Assembly: GCA_009777095.1 (NCBI GenBank)
Contig: WRMN01000017.1
Coordinates: 1-46,512 of the forward strand
Length of the DNA stretch: 46,512 nt
Direction of reading: 5' to 3'
DNA from: Bacteroidales bacterium
GTDB lineage: Bacteria > Bacteroidota > Bacteroidia > Bacteroidales > UBA932
A program made the position numbers and the translations under genes. A model generated the notes under the pieces. The model saw only the letters and a list, made by a program, of their open reading frames with translations. It ran no database searches and had not been told where the DNA came from. This document shows, piece by piece, positions 16,862 to 25,854 of this stretch; positions within the stretch are counted from its first letter, which is position 1; each line of letters starts with the position of its first letter.

Positions 16862-16917
16862 AGGATTTTTTATAATTGAGCAATGCAAACCAGCAGTATC
16901 ACATTAATAAGATAGTC

Positions 16918-17343
16918 TTAATTTGTTACAAAGATACGACCATCGCTACCCCTGTACGCCCGATAGCGCTGCAAACGAAAAGATTGGTTTTGGGCATAAC
17001 CACCATTAAATAAATTATATACAGTATGACACTGAGGGCAGGTAGCTGTAAACTCGCCTTTGATTACATTTATAGACTTAGCGTCTTTTGTAATATCTCG
17101 CGTACAGGTAGCATCATAAACCGCATATTCCTCATTACCAATACCTAAAGAAACAATAATCAGGCCATTCCTATTATATCCCTCAGTGCCCAGTTTCACC
17201 TTTTCCGGTAAACCGGCCATTATCTCCATAGGAGTTATATAACAATTTACATACATATAAGGCAAGGGATTCTGCTCTTCTTCAGCACAAGTTGTTAATA
17301 AACAAAGTATTAATAAAGAATAGAATAAAAAACTCCTTTTCAT
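16918..17343 (-). CDS. Degenerate Rieske-like lipoprotein
   Basis: 141 residues starting at the ATG at 17343 (MKRSFLFYSLLILCLLTTCAEEE), a lipoprotein signal with Cys19; the longer frame to 17418 adds residues upstream of a -7 box. The body resembles the Rieske-fold lipoproteins common in Bacteroidota. The first box is C80-T-R instead of C-x-H. The second is C102-P-Q-C105-H106 in ATCPQCHTVYNLFNGGYA. With only one His, a classical [2Fe-2S] Rieske cluster (two Cys, two His) is not expected; a different metal site or a structural role is possible. The function is unknown to me. It is separated from the ABC gene by 83 bp. Confidence 0.7.
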   Translation of the reverse strand: MKRSFLFYSLLILCLLTTCAEEEQNPLPYMYVNCYITPMEIMAGLPEKVKLGTEGYNRNGLIIVSLGIGNEEYAVYDATCTRDITKDAKSINVIKGEFTATCPQCHTVYNLFNGGYAQNQSFRLQRYRAYRGSDGRIFVTN

Positions 17344-17347
17344 GCTG

Positions 17348-17355
17348 CAAAGATA
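17348..17355 (-). promoter_or_regulatory. -7 promoter box directly before the Rieske-like lipoprotein gene
   Basis: TATCTTTG on the - strand fits TAnnTTTG exactly and ends only 4 bases before the ATG at 17343. Transcription would start at or next to the start codon, giving a leaderless or near-leaderless mRNA. It also argues against the longer frame. Confidence 0.45.
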
Positions 17356-17509
17356 ATAAAAATTATACGCATAAGCGTTTACGCAGTGCATAAATATAGA
17401 AAATAAATAAGGAGTCAAAGCATATTATTGTTGTGTTTGCAGCAATAGATTCTCATTCGCAATTATATGGATAAAGACCACCACCTTGCTTGCAAAGGCC
17501 GCCTTAACC

Positions 17510-18760
17510 CTACCTAATCCCAAACAGCAGTTTTATATGCCGCTCCCAAAGGTTCTCGGTAACTTGTTGTCCGACAATCTCGGCATATTTTTCAAGCGCC
17601 TTAGTGTAAACAGCTCCTAAGTTGGCTGCTATTTTAAAGGCTACGTGAATTAACTGACGGAAATTAGGATTGTAGTTCGGATTCGACGGGACGTGGCGAA
17701 GCGATTCTGCGAATTTTTGGCTATCCCAGCTATTTACTTCTTCGGGGGCAGGTATTTTTGTAAAATCAATATCAATGACGGTGGCGTAAGGAGCCGTCAT
17801 TTCGCTTTGGTGTTCGTAAGTGTCGGCATAGATCTTCTTAGCCACTTCGAGACCGTCGCCGCCGGCTTCGGCTAAACCGATTACTTCTTCCAGCCAAGTA
17901 GTACCTGCGGTTTTTACATGAATACCTTTATTATGCTTCTTAATCAGTTCTCCCATAACAGGATAAATAGAAAACTTATCGCTGCCTGAATGTATGCTCA
18001 GTTTAAGGTTTTCGGGAAGGCCAAATTCTTTGACAGCAAAGTCGATGACCAACAGGTCTTCTTCAAACTCAGTGGCAAATTGTTTAATATCACCTACATA
18101 GTCCACACCTTTATTAAAACGGCCGGTAAATTTAGGAGCAATGGTTTGCGCCGGTATCTTATACTGGGCTATAGCGCTTAAAATAAAGAACATTTCAACA
18201 GGCGACTGAGCATCGTTGACCTCGTCCATGGAGACTTCGGGTACAAAATTGCCCTCGCCTTTGGCTTTTACCACATATTGATAGATGGTAGCCGCTTCTT
18301 TAATGGCAAACAAGAATTTTTTAGCAATATTCCGCACATTGTTTTCAGTGATAATAAAAGGTTTAGCTATTCCCGGAATGGATAGATTACCGATATATTT
18401 TTTATTAGCCTCAATGAACGCTTCAATTTCTTCGGTAGCTGCTTCTTTTCCAATATAATCGGCTACGTCTAAGGTAAAGAAATCGCAGGCATTCATAAAA
18501 CGGTCAACATTGTTCATATTGATATGGTCGGCATCGCAGAAATACTGTCCTGTCCAGCCCAAAGCTTTGACGGCGGCATCGGCTGCAGCGCGGGTAGCTG
18601 TCGGTTCCGATCGGATAAACATGTGTTCACGGTTCGACTTGTTCCATACCGGTACAATGTCAATACCTGCATTTTTAGCCAAAATCATGGCTTTTAACTG
18701 TGCTTCAGCCTGATGCGCAAAACGGTCGCCTATGCCCCAAGAATATTTACCAATTTCCAT
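17510..18760 (-). CDS. uxaE: Tagaturonate epimerase (UxaE family)
   Basis: A 416-residue cytoplasmic protein that I assign to the tagaturonate epimerase family, which converts D-tagaturonate to D-fructuronate and so joins the galacturonate route to the glucuronate route. Recognisable conserved stretches are the N-terminal SWGIGDRFAHQAEAQLKAM, PVWNKSNREH, FCDADHIN and LSIHSGSDKFSIYP. The His/Asp residues in these fit a metal-dependent epimerase. Context supports it: it diverges from a pectin locus whose last gene is uxaC, the preceding step. A -7 box (TACCTTTG) lies 48 bp upstream, and the operator pair beyond it suggests shared control with susC. Identification is from family memory, not an alignment. 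Confidence 0.8.
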   Translation of the reverse strand: MEIGKYSWGIGDRFAHQAEAQLKAMILAKNAGIDIVPVWNKSNREHMFIRSEPTATRAAADAAVKALGWTGQYFCDADHINMNNVDRFMNACDFFTLDVADYIGKEAATEEIEAFIEANKKYIGNLSIPGIAKPFIITENNVRNIAKKFLFAIKEAATIYQYVVKAKGEGNFVPEVSMDEVNDAQSPVEMFFILSAIAQYKIPAQTIAPKFTGRFNKGVDYVGDIKQFATEFEEDLLVIDFAVKEFGLPENLKLSIHSGSDKFSIYPVMGELIKKHNKGIHVKTAGTTWLEEVIGLAEAGGDGLEVAKKIYADTYEHQSEMTAPYATVIDIDFTKIPAPEEVNSWDSQKFAESLRHVPSNPNYNPNFRQLIHVAFKIAANLGAVYTKALEKYAEIVGQQVTENLWERHIKLLFGIR

Positions 18761-18808
18761 AATATTATAATGTATGTTTTAAAAGTTAAAAATCTGATTC
18801 TAATAAGG

Positions 18809-18816
18809 CAAAGGTA
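18809..18816 (-). promoter_or_regulatory. -7 promoter box of uxaE
   Basis: TACCTTTG on the - strand matches TAnnTTTG and lies 48 bases before the uxaE ATG, giving a leader of about 40 bases. The first CG-centred palindrome lies about 106 bp further upstream. Confidence 0.5.
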
Positions 18817-18922
18817 AATAAAAAAAAGTTGAAAAATGATGTTTTTTACAGGAAAAAACGATATTAATTTACGTGTGAAATTTTATAATATTGATTTTCA
18901 ATAATATAAAAGCAATATTTAT

Positions 18923-18938
18923 TTGTGTGCGCACACAA
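18923..18938. promoter_or_regulatory. Palindromic operator, copy 1 (probable LacI-family site)
   Basis: TTGTGTGCGCACACAA is a perfect 16-bp palindrome with a central CG, the usual form of LacI-family operators. It lies in the divergent uxaE-susC gap, and its centre is 78 bp from that of copy 2. The left flank (ATTTGTGTGC) is identical to copy 2. The LacI-type regulator encoded at 29866-30972 in the same locus is the natural candidate ligand; that pairing is inferred. Confidence 0.75.
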
Positions 18939-18998
18939 GCCGCTTATTTTTAATTTAACTAATTTTTAATAAAAAACATATTTTTTGTAAAAAAAATG

Positions 18999-19018
18999 AT
19001 TTGTGTGCGCACACAAAT
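18999..19018. promoter_or_regulatory. Palindromic operator, copy 2, at the susC promoter
   Basis: ATTTGTGTGCGCACACAAAT is a perfect 20-bp palindrome with a central CG. It sits 11 bp before the susC -7 box (19030), that is, over the -33 region. A bound protein there would block RNA polymerase, so repression of susC in the absence of inducer is the simplest reading. Confidence 0.8.
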
Positions 19019-19029
19019 AAAAAAAATAC

Positions 19030-19037
19030 TATCTTTG
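19030..19037 (+). promoter_or_regulatory. -7 promoter box of the susCD operon
   Basis: TATCTTTG matches TAnnTTTG exactly and lies 54 bases upstream of the susC ATG. The -33 region is occupied by the palindrome at 18999-19018 and has no well-spaced TTTG, so the promoter may be weak or activator-dependent. The leader between here and the ATG is AT-rich with no visible Shine-Dalgarno sequence. Confidence 0.65.
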
Positions 19038-19091
19038 TGAAAATTTTAACCGTAATTTAACTTAAAATATTAACTAAAATAATCAAAACTT

Positions 19092-22000
19092 ATGCGAAAA
19101 TTCTTTCGAAAGGGGAACCTGAGCAGCCTGTTTTTAATGGCAGTGTTATGCATGGTTTCCTGGAGTGCTTCGGCACAAACACAAACCGTTAAGGGGGTCA
19201 TTACCGACAACAGGAATGAGCCGCTTATCGGGGCCAGCGTAGTAATAAAAGGTACGCGAACCTCTGCTACTACCGATATTGATGGCAATTACTCCATCAA
19301 TGTGCCGGACGGCGCTACTTTAGTAGTATCGTATATCGGTATGCTCGCCAAAGAAGTTCCTGTTGTTGGAACTGAAATAAATGTTGCGTTGGAAGATGAT
19401 GCCTTTCAGCTGAACGAGGTGGTAATGATTGGTTACGCTTCTGTGAAAAAGCGCGATTTGCTGGGCGCCGTTTCTTCTGTCGGAGCTAAAGAGATTGCAG
19501 CTATTCCTGTAGCTTCTGTTTCCAGCGCGCTGACCGGTAAGATGGCCGGTGTACAGGTAGTTACTACTGAAGGTTCGCCCGATGCTGAAGTGAAAATCCG
19601 TGTGCGCGGTGGCGGATCCATTACGCAAAGCAATGAACCCTTGTATATTGTCGATGGCTTTCCTGTAAGTTCTATCAGCGATATTACCGCCGCCGATATT
19701 GCCAGTATTGATGTGTTGAAAGATGCTTCGTCTGCAGCTATTTACGGTTCACGTGGCGCTAATGGCGTAGTCATTGTTACCACTAAGAAAGGTCAAAGAG
19801 GTAAGATTACTGTCAATTATAATGCTTACTATGGTTGGAAGAAAAATGCAAAAACATTAGGTATAATAACTCCTTATGATTATGCACTCTTTCAATATGA
19901 GCGCTCGCTTTTGGATAATGATGATAATTATTCCAGAATTTTCGGAAATTGGGAAGATATAGATATGTATAAAGGTATGGCAGGGAACGATTGGCAAGAT
20001 ATCATTTTTGGGAATATCGGAAGCACCTTTTATCAAAACCTCAGCATCAACGGCGGGAGCGACAAGATGCGCTATTCATTTAGCTATAGCCATATTGACG
20101 AAAACGCCATTATGAAAGGTTCGGATTTTACACGCGACAACTTGTCCTTAAATTTAACGAATAACCCGCACGAGCGTGTTCAGTTGGATTTTTCAGCGCG
20201 TTGGTCGCAGACCAAAATAAACGGCACAAATACGAATGAAGGAGGCGGTGAACGCGGCTCTACCTCAGAAACGCGCTTAAAAAATGCAATGATTTTTCCT
20301 TCTATTCCCATTACAGGCGATTTAGCAGATCCTGCTAACACCGATTCAGGTTTCGCTCTTTACAGTCCGCTGGTTTCGCTAAGCGATAACGAGCGTGCCA
20401 ACCAACGAAAAAGCCTTAATATGGGTGGCGCGGCAAGTTGGGAATTTATAGATGGATTTAAACTCAAAACCGAAGTAGGTTTAGACCAGTATAATGAACG
20501 CAACCAGCGCTTTTATGGTATTACTACCTATTATGTAAGGAATAATGTGCCGGCGGCATACCAGATGAAGCCCGCAATCACATTCAGTGACCGTAACCGT
20601 CAAATAATTCGCAATACCAACACTTTAGCTGTGAGTTTTGAACAATGGCTGCCCGAAGGTCATACTTTAAATCTATTGCTGGGTCAAGAACATATCCTAA
20701 CTACCAACGAAACCTTAACCTCTGAAGTGGCCGGATTTGACCAAAGCTTTACTTTTGATTTAGCTCGCCGTCTGCCCAATCAGGGAGAAGCATTGACTGT
20801 TGATAATAATTTGTCGCCCGACGATAAATTATATTCTTGGTTTGGCCGTGCGAGCTACGACTACTTGGGTAGGTACTTATTTAGCGCAACCTTCCGTGCA
20901 GATGGTTCTTCTAAATTCTCGCGAGGCAACCGTTGGGGTTATTTTCCCTCGGTGTCCGGCGCCTGGCGTATTTCAGAAGAACCATTTATGGAAGGCACAA
21001 AGAGCTGGCTTACCGACCTGAAACTCCGCGCCAGCTACGGTACTGCAGGAAATAATAGTATTCCTGCCGGACAAATGACACAAAGCTATGAGTCAAGAAA
21101 TACCGAGTGGATTAACGGATATGGCTACTACTGGGCGCCGAGCTCCAGAATGGCTAATCCCGATCTGAAATGGGAAACTACCACTACCCGCAATATTGGT
21201 TTAGATTGGACCCTTTTGAAAGGAAAACTCAGTGGTACATTTGATATATATCTAAATACTACCAGCGATTTGCTTATTGAATTCCCTGTTGGCGGAACAG
21301 GCTACAGTACTCAATTCCGTAATATGGGCGAAACGCAAAATAAGGGTTTGGAATTATCTTTAAACTGGATAGCTATTGATAAGGAAAATTTTAGTTTAGC
21401 TTTTGGCGCCAATATTGGATTTAATAAAAATAATATTAATTCACTGGGGCAAATGGGAGACTTTATGGCCGGAACGATGTGGGCCAGCACAGAAATTAAT
21501 AACGACTTTTTGGTTGCATTGGGTAACCCGATTGGGCAAATGATAGGCTATCGCAGCGATGGACGCTATGAAGTCAGCGATTTTGATTACAACCCTGCAA
21601 CAGGACGCTATACTTTAAAGCCGGGTGTAGTGGATTCCAGTCCTGTTATCGGAACTTTGCGTCCGGGGTCTATGAAACTCAAAGACCTAAATGGAGATGG
21701 AATAGTAACAGAAGATTACTTAGACCGTGAAGTGATAGGAAATGCTAATCCTGTGCATACAGGAGGCTTCAATATTAATGCAAATATCTATGGCTTCGAT
21801 CTGAGCGCAAACTTCAACTGGACTTATGGGAATAATATTTACAATGCTAATAAAATTGAATATACCTCTACCAGTAAATACCATTCGCGGAATATGATTG
21901 ACATTATGGCAGACGGAAACCGTTGGACAAACTTGGACAGAACTACGGGACAACTTATTTCCGACCCGGCAGCCTTGGCCGCTGCCAATGCCAATACTTC

Positions 22001-22301
22001 CATGTGGTCTCCTTACATGAGAAAATATGTATTCTCGGATTGGGCGGTAGAAGACGGCTCTTTCCTGCGTTTGAGCACGCTTACTTTAGGTTATACGATT
22101 CCGAAAAACTTGACGGATAAAGTATATATCTCAAACTTGCGCGTGTATGTAACTGCCTATAATGTATTTTGTTTAACCAACTATACCGGCTTCGACCCTG
22201 AGGTGGATACGCGCCGTAGAGTGCCTTACACTCCGGGCGTAGATTATGCTGCCTACCCGCGTAGTCGCCAATTGGTGTTTGGTGTTAATTTAACCTTCTA
22301 A
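19092..22301 (+). CDS. SusC/RagA-type TonB-dependent outer-membrane transporter
   Basis: A 1069-residue outer-membrane importer for oligosaccharides, here presumably pectin fragments. The signal peptide ends near ASAQ. A carboxypeptidase-D-like regulatory domain (about residues 32-118: VKGVITDNRNEPLIGASVVIKG onward) follows. The plug domain has GYASVKKRDLLGAVSSV and the SusC-class signature AAIYGSRGANGVVIVTTKKG. A beta-barrel fills the rest and ends with RQLVFGVNLTF, the terminal aromatic. There is no N-terminal STN/FecR-signalling domain, which fits control by a soluble repressor rather than an anti-sigma system. The susD gene follows after 19 bp. The promoter and two palindromic operators lie upstream. 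Confidence 0.97.
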   Translation: MRKFFRKGNLSSLFLMAVLCMVSWSASAQTQTVKGVITDNRNEPLIGASVVIKGTRTSATTDIDGNYSINVPDGATLVVSYIGMLAKEVPVVGTEINVALEDDAFQLNEVVMIGYASVKKRDLLGAVSSVGAKEIAAIPVASVSSALTGKMAGVQVVTTEGSPDAEVKIRVRGGGSITQSNEPLYIVDGFPVSSISDITAADIASIDVLKDASSAAIYGSRGANGVVIVTTKKGQRGKITVNYNAYYGWKKNAKTLGIITPYDYALFQYERSLLDNDDNYSRIFGNWEDIDMYKGMAGNDWQDIIFGNIGSTFYQNLSINGGSDKMRYSFSYSHIDENAIMKGSDFTRDNLSLNLTNNPHERVQLDFSARWSQTKINGTNTNEGGGERGSTSETRLKNAMIFPSIPITGDLADPANTDSGFALYSPLVSLSDNERANQRKSLNMGGAASWEFIDGFKLKTEVGLDQYNERNQRFYGITTYYVRNNVPAAYQMKPAITFSDRNRQIIRNTNTLAVSFEQWLPEGHTLNLLLGQEHILTTNETLTSEVAGFDQSFTFDLARRLPNQGEALTVDNNLSPDDKLYSWFGRASYDYLGRYLFSATFRADGSSKFSRGNRWGYFPSVSGAWRISEEPFMEGTKSWLTDLKLRASYGTAGNNSIPAGQMTQSYESRNTEWINGYGYYWAPSSRMANPDLKWETTTTRNIGLDWTLLKGKLSGTFDIYLNTTSDLLIEFPVGGTGYSTQFRNMGETQNKGLELSLNWIAIDKENFSLAFGANIGFNKNNINSLGQMGDFMAGTMWASTEINNDFLVALGNPIGQMIGYRSDGRYEVSDFDYNPATGRYTLKPGVVDSSPVIGTLRPGSMKLKDLNGDGIVTEDYLDREVIGNANPVHTGGFNINANIYGFDLSANFNWTYGNNIYNANKIEYTSTSKYHSRNMIDIMADGNRWTNLDRTTGQLISDPAALAAANANTSMWSPYMRKYVFSDWAVEDGSFLRLSTLTLGYTIPKNLTDKVYISNLRVYVTAYNVFCLTNYTGFDPEVDTRRRVPYTPGVDYAAYPRSRQLVFGVNLTF

Positions 22302-22320
22302 TTGTAAAATAAATAGAGAT

Positions 22321-24144
22321 ATGAAAAATACTATTAAAATATTGATGCTTGCATTGTTCTCAGTGCTGTGTGTTTCTTGTGAAAAGATGCTGGACGCCCC
22401 CACAAAATCGTCAATGGACGAATCAATGATCTTTTCTACACCGGCCTATGCCAAAAATGCAATTGCAGGTATTCTGCAATCATTTGCAGAGACGAACTCC
22501 TACCGCGGACGCTATTTGCCCTGGTATGGTATTAACACCGATGTAGAAGTTAGAAACGGTTTAAGCGGCTCTGCTGCTCCTAATGACGGAGCGCGTCTGT
22601 CTAATTACAATACGAATGTTTCTAACGACCAAATGAATACCGTTGATGGTAATGGCGCTCCCAATAATGCCTATTCTATGTTTTATCAAGGTATTGAACG
22701 CGCTAATCTGGCTATTCGCGGACTGCGTACCTATGCCGACCTGAACAATTGGGAATTGGCGCAAATACTTGGCGAGGTATTGACCTTGAGGGCAGTGGTT
22801 TATCTTGATTTGCTGAAAGGTTGGGGCAATGTGCCGGCGCGTTTTGCACCGGTTGACTCAGAAACTGTGTACCTGCCGCGCGTTGACCGTGATGAGGTGT
22901 GGAAACAACTATTAGCCGACCTTGAAGAAGCTGCTACCTTAGTAGGCTGGCCTAATGAAAACAGTTATACTACTTCTATTGAGCATGTAAATAAATGTTT
23001 TGTGAAAGCTTTGCGCGCTCGCATAGCGCTCATGGCAGGCGGATACGCCATGCATGTAGGCGAAACGACCATGCGACTGAGCAATGACCCCGACTTGTCG
23101 CCCGACAAGATGTATGCCATTGCCAAAGAGGAATGCTTAGATGTGATTAATAGCGGATATGCCCGACTGCAGCCGCAGGGTGCTTGGGCAAACAGTTTTG
23201 AAGCAGCATTCAGGGCTGTTCATGCTGAAACTTATGTCGCAGGGAATGAAAACCTTTGGGAACTCCCGTTTGCCGATGGACGCGGTCGCGTAATTTTCGA
23301 TCTTGGTGTAAAGCATACTACTATCGATAAATATACCGGACAGAATAGAGGCGGCAGCAATGGCCCCAACCCGATTATGTTCTACAAATACAGACCGGAA
23401 GATGTTCGCCGCGATGTAACTTGTATCCCTTATGAGTGGACGAATGGAATACAAGTACCGGTCAATCTCAACCAATGGTACTATGGCAAATACCGCTATG
23501 AGTGGCTACCTTTGCCCGCTCGCTATGTTACTTCTGCCAATGATGATGGTTTAAATTATCTCTATATGCGTTATGCCGATGTTTTGTTGATGGCTGCCGA
23601 GGCTATTAACGAACTTGACGGACCGGGAGCAGCAGCATCTTACCTCAAGCAAATCAAAGACCGCGCCTATCCGAACAACCCCTCAATTGTTACGACTGAA
23701 ATGTCGGTAGCTACGGCAAGCAAAACTGCTTTTTTCAACGCCATAGTAGATGAACGCGCAAAAGAATTTTGTGGTGAAATGGTGCGCAAAGCGGACTTGA
23801 TACGCTGGAATTTGTTGACTGCAAAAATGGAAGAAAATCGTGCAGATCTTCAAAATCTACACAATCGTGTAGCTCCTTACAATAACGTAAATACTATGGT
23901 GTATTACCAAACGGCGCCTGACGGTGAGAGCCTTATTTTCTATGGATTGGAGCCCGGCGAAATAGGAACGCCGCCCGCAGGCTATGCAGAAAAAGAGTGG
24001 AGACTCACAAGCGAAAGCGATATGTATAAATATTGGGAGCGTTTGTATGTACGCGACCCGAGCACACAACCCTATTGGCCAATCTGGCAGAATGTTTTGG
24101 ACGGCTCTAACGGTGTAATAGTTAATGACCCTATATTTCAATAA
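22321..24144 (+). CDS. SusD/RagB-type surface glycan-binding lipoprotein
   Basis: A 607-residue outer-membrane lipoprotein that forms the lid of the SusC transporter. The lipoprotein signal is MKNTIKILMLALFSVLCVSC (Cys20). Family features are visible: the N-terminal AYAKNAIAGILQSFAETNSYRG region, TPR-like helices with LGEVLTLRAVVYLDLLKGWGNVPARF, and the C-terminal YADVLLMAAEAINELDG, IVDERAKEFCGE and KADLIRWN segments. It follows susC by 19 bp and precedes a second lipoprotein gene by 18 bp. Substrate is inferred from the pectin enzymes downstream. Confidence 0.97.
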   Translation: MKNTIKILMLALFSVLCVSCEKMLDAPTKSSMDESMIFSTPAYAKNAIAGILQSFAETNSYRGRYLPWYGINTDVEVRNGLSGSAAPNDGARLSNYNTNVSNDQMNTVDGNGAPNNAYSMFYQGIERANLAIRGLRTYADLNNWELAQILGEVLTLRAVVYLDLLKGWGNVPARFAPVDSETVYLPRVDRDEVWKQLLADLEEAATLVGWPNENSYTTSIEHVNKCFVKALRARIALMAGGYAMHVGETTMRLSNDPDLSPDKMYAIAKEECLDVINSGYARLQPQGAWANSFEAAFRAVHAETYVAGNENLWELPFADGRGRVIFDLGVKHTTIDKYTGQNRGGSNGPNPIMFYKYRPEDVRRDVTCIPYEWTNGIQVPVNLNQWYYGKYRYEWLPLPARYVTSANDDGLNYLYMRYADVLLMAAEAINELDGPGAAASYLKQIKDRAYPNNPSIVTTEMSVATASKTAFFNAIVDERAKEFCGEMVRKADLIRWNLLTAKMEENRADLQNLHNRVAPYNNVNTMVYYQTAPDGESLIFYGLEPGEIGTPPAGYAEKEWRLTSESDMYKYWERLYVRDPSTQPYWPIWQNVLDGSNGVIVNDPIFQ

Positions 24145-24162
24145 TCCGTAAAATATACAAAT

Positions 24163-25824
24163 ATGAAAATAATCAAAATAGCAATATGCTTCATGGCTTT
24201 GATGGCACTGTTTAATGCCTGTGAAAAACCAATGGAGGAAATCACAAATTATGACTATGCGCGCGCTTTTTCGCCGATTAATTTAAAGCAGACCCCCTCA
24301 ACCTTTGATGTAACAACCTTAGAGTGGCAAATGGTTGACGGCGCCCGCGAGTATGTGGTGGAACTCAGCAGAGGTGATGAGTTGTTGTTCAACAACATTA
24401 TAGCTACCTACGAAACCGAAGCTACAAGATTGGTGTTGACCGATCTTTGGGGCGAAACACAGTACAGCGTCCGCGTAAAATCTAAGGCTTTTAATGAAGG
24501 CCAACAAGACTCTCAATGGACAAGTTTAGCATTTAAAACAAATGCCGAACAAATTTTCTTACCTCTGCGTAACGTTGATATTAAAGGAACGAGCATATTG
24601 GTGCGTTGGGTGTTGCCCAACGGAAATATTACGAAGTTGAACGTAAGCGGAGGCAGTGTAGATATAGGCGATGTAGTGCTTACCCCTGCTGATTTAGCGG
24701 CCGGTGCGAAGTCCCTGACAGGTTTAGAGCCGAACAGAAATTATATTGTTGGCATTTATGATGGCGAACAAAGACGTGGCTTGGTAACGCCCACTACCAA
24801 GTGGAAACCGACAGGAGGTGAAGGAGATGTTGTGCAGGTTGCGTCAGGAGCCGATTTAATCGCTGTTACCTCAGATGCAGGTAACATAGGTAAAATTATT
24901 TACCTGCCCGATGGTTACACCTTCGATGTTTCGACAAGCGATGGTATTCTTATTGCAGGCAATATGACGATTTACGGCGATCCCGACGCCTTGGTTAAAC
25001 CGATGATTACAACTTCGAGCACCGGTGGCGGCGCAAAATTATTCCGATGGCCGGGCGCATGCAGCATTGATACGCTTAAGTTTGTTAACCTCGCCTTTGC
25101 CGCTACAGGTGCAGGAAACCAATCAAGCGTTATTCACCCGGGTACAGCTGTCGGCGTTGACGACATCGTTATGCTGAAAGGGCTTGTATTTGAAAATTGC
25201 GAGGCCTATGATTTCGGAAGATGTTTTATCCGTATTCAAAATATTGCGGGAAGCAGTCCTATCGACGTGTTATCGCTCAATAATTGTTTTGCTAGAAATA
25301 TCGGCACTTATGGAGGCGATAATGGAGCTTATGCCTTTGTTACGCTTAATATAGCCACCGGCGGTATTGATAAAGTTACAGTAACAAACAGTACTTTCCA
25401 AAAACAATACCACAGTTTTGTGAATGCGCCCTTAACAACCGATAATAGGCCTTGCAAAAATGTATTGATCGAGAATTGTACTTTCAATGACGTGATGACA
25501 GGTCCAACCGCTACAACAGCGCGTTATTTCATTGACGGCAACAATAATTCCCAAATAGACATAATCATCAGAAACGTTATTTTCGGACAATCAGGTCCGT
25601 CCAGTGCAGGCTACAGGTATGGCGATGGTAGTGCGATTACGGTAACAAATTCTTACAAAACAACCGATTTTACTACAACACCGACTACGGCCGATCTGCC
25701 GAGTTTAATTGCTTACCCCGGATCTTCTACGGCGCTCTTTATGAATCCTGCCGTCGGCGATTTTTCTATCAGAGACGCCAATTTTGCAGGTATAGCTACT
25801 GTCGGCGACCCGAATTGGAGATAA
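24163..25824 (+). CDS. Surface lipoprotein with FN3 and DUF4957/DUF5123-like beta-helix
   Basis: A 553-residue lipoprotein (signal ending MALFNAC, Cys20) in the position of a surface glycan-binding protein. Residues about 40-215 are two fibronectin-III-like domains: VTTLEWQMVDGAREYVVELSRG with YSVRVKSKAFNEG, then GTSILVRWVLPNG with PNRNYIVGIYDG. From about 225 to the end (DLIAVTSDAGNIGKIIYLPDG onward) the repeated short strands with VLIENCTF and LKGLVFENCEAYDFG suggest a right-handed parallel beta-helix. This matches the DUF4957/DUF5123 architecture that I recall from Bacteroides pectin loci. Lyase activity cannot be excluded, but no catalytic motif was recognised. It probably binds pectin at the cell surface. 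Confidence 0.8.
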   Translation: MKIIKIAICFMALMALFNACEKPMEEITNYDYARAFSPINLKQTPSTFDVTTLEWQMVDGAREYVVELSRGDELLFNNIIATYETEATRLVLTDLWGETQYSVRVKSKAFNEGQQDSQWTSLAFKTNAEQIFLPLRNVDIKGTSILVRWVLPNGNITKLNVSGGSVDIGDVVLTPADLAAGAKSLTGLEPNRNYIVGIYDGEQRRGLVTPTTKWKPTGGEGDVVQVASGADLIAVTSDAGNIGKIIYLPDGYTFDVSTSDGILIAGNMTIYGDPDALVKPMITTSSTGGGAKLFRWPGACSIDTLKFVNLAFAATGAGNQSSVIHPGTAVGVDDIVMLKGLVFENCEAYDFGRCFIRIQNIAGSSPIDVLSLNNCFARNIGTYGGDNGAYAFVTLNIATGGIDKVTVTNSTFQKQYHSFVNAPLTTDNRPCKNVLIENCTFNDVMTGPTATTARYFIDGNNNSQIDIIIRNVIFGQSGPSSAGYRYGDGSAITVTNSYKTTDFTTTPTTADLPSLIAYPGSSTALFMNPAVGDFSIRDANFAGIATVGDPNWR

Positions 25825-25854
25825 TTATTTTGTAAAATATTTAAAAAAAATACA

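Noticed and set aside
16835-16888. Extended N-terminus of the ABC ATPase (18 extra residues)
   Set aside because: A consensus -7 box lies within this stretch, and the shorter start matches relatives.
17344-17418. Extended N-terminus of the Rieske-like lipoprotein (25 extra residues)
   Set aside because: It would precede a normal lipoprotein signal peptide and overlap a consensus -7 box.
24163-25824. Possible pectin lyase activity of the beta-helix lipoprotein
   Set aside because: The C-terminal part looks like a parallel beta-helix as in lyases, but I could not recognise a catalytic Arg/Lys or calcium-site motif. Position in the susCD unit favours a binding role.
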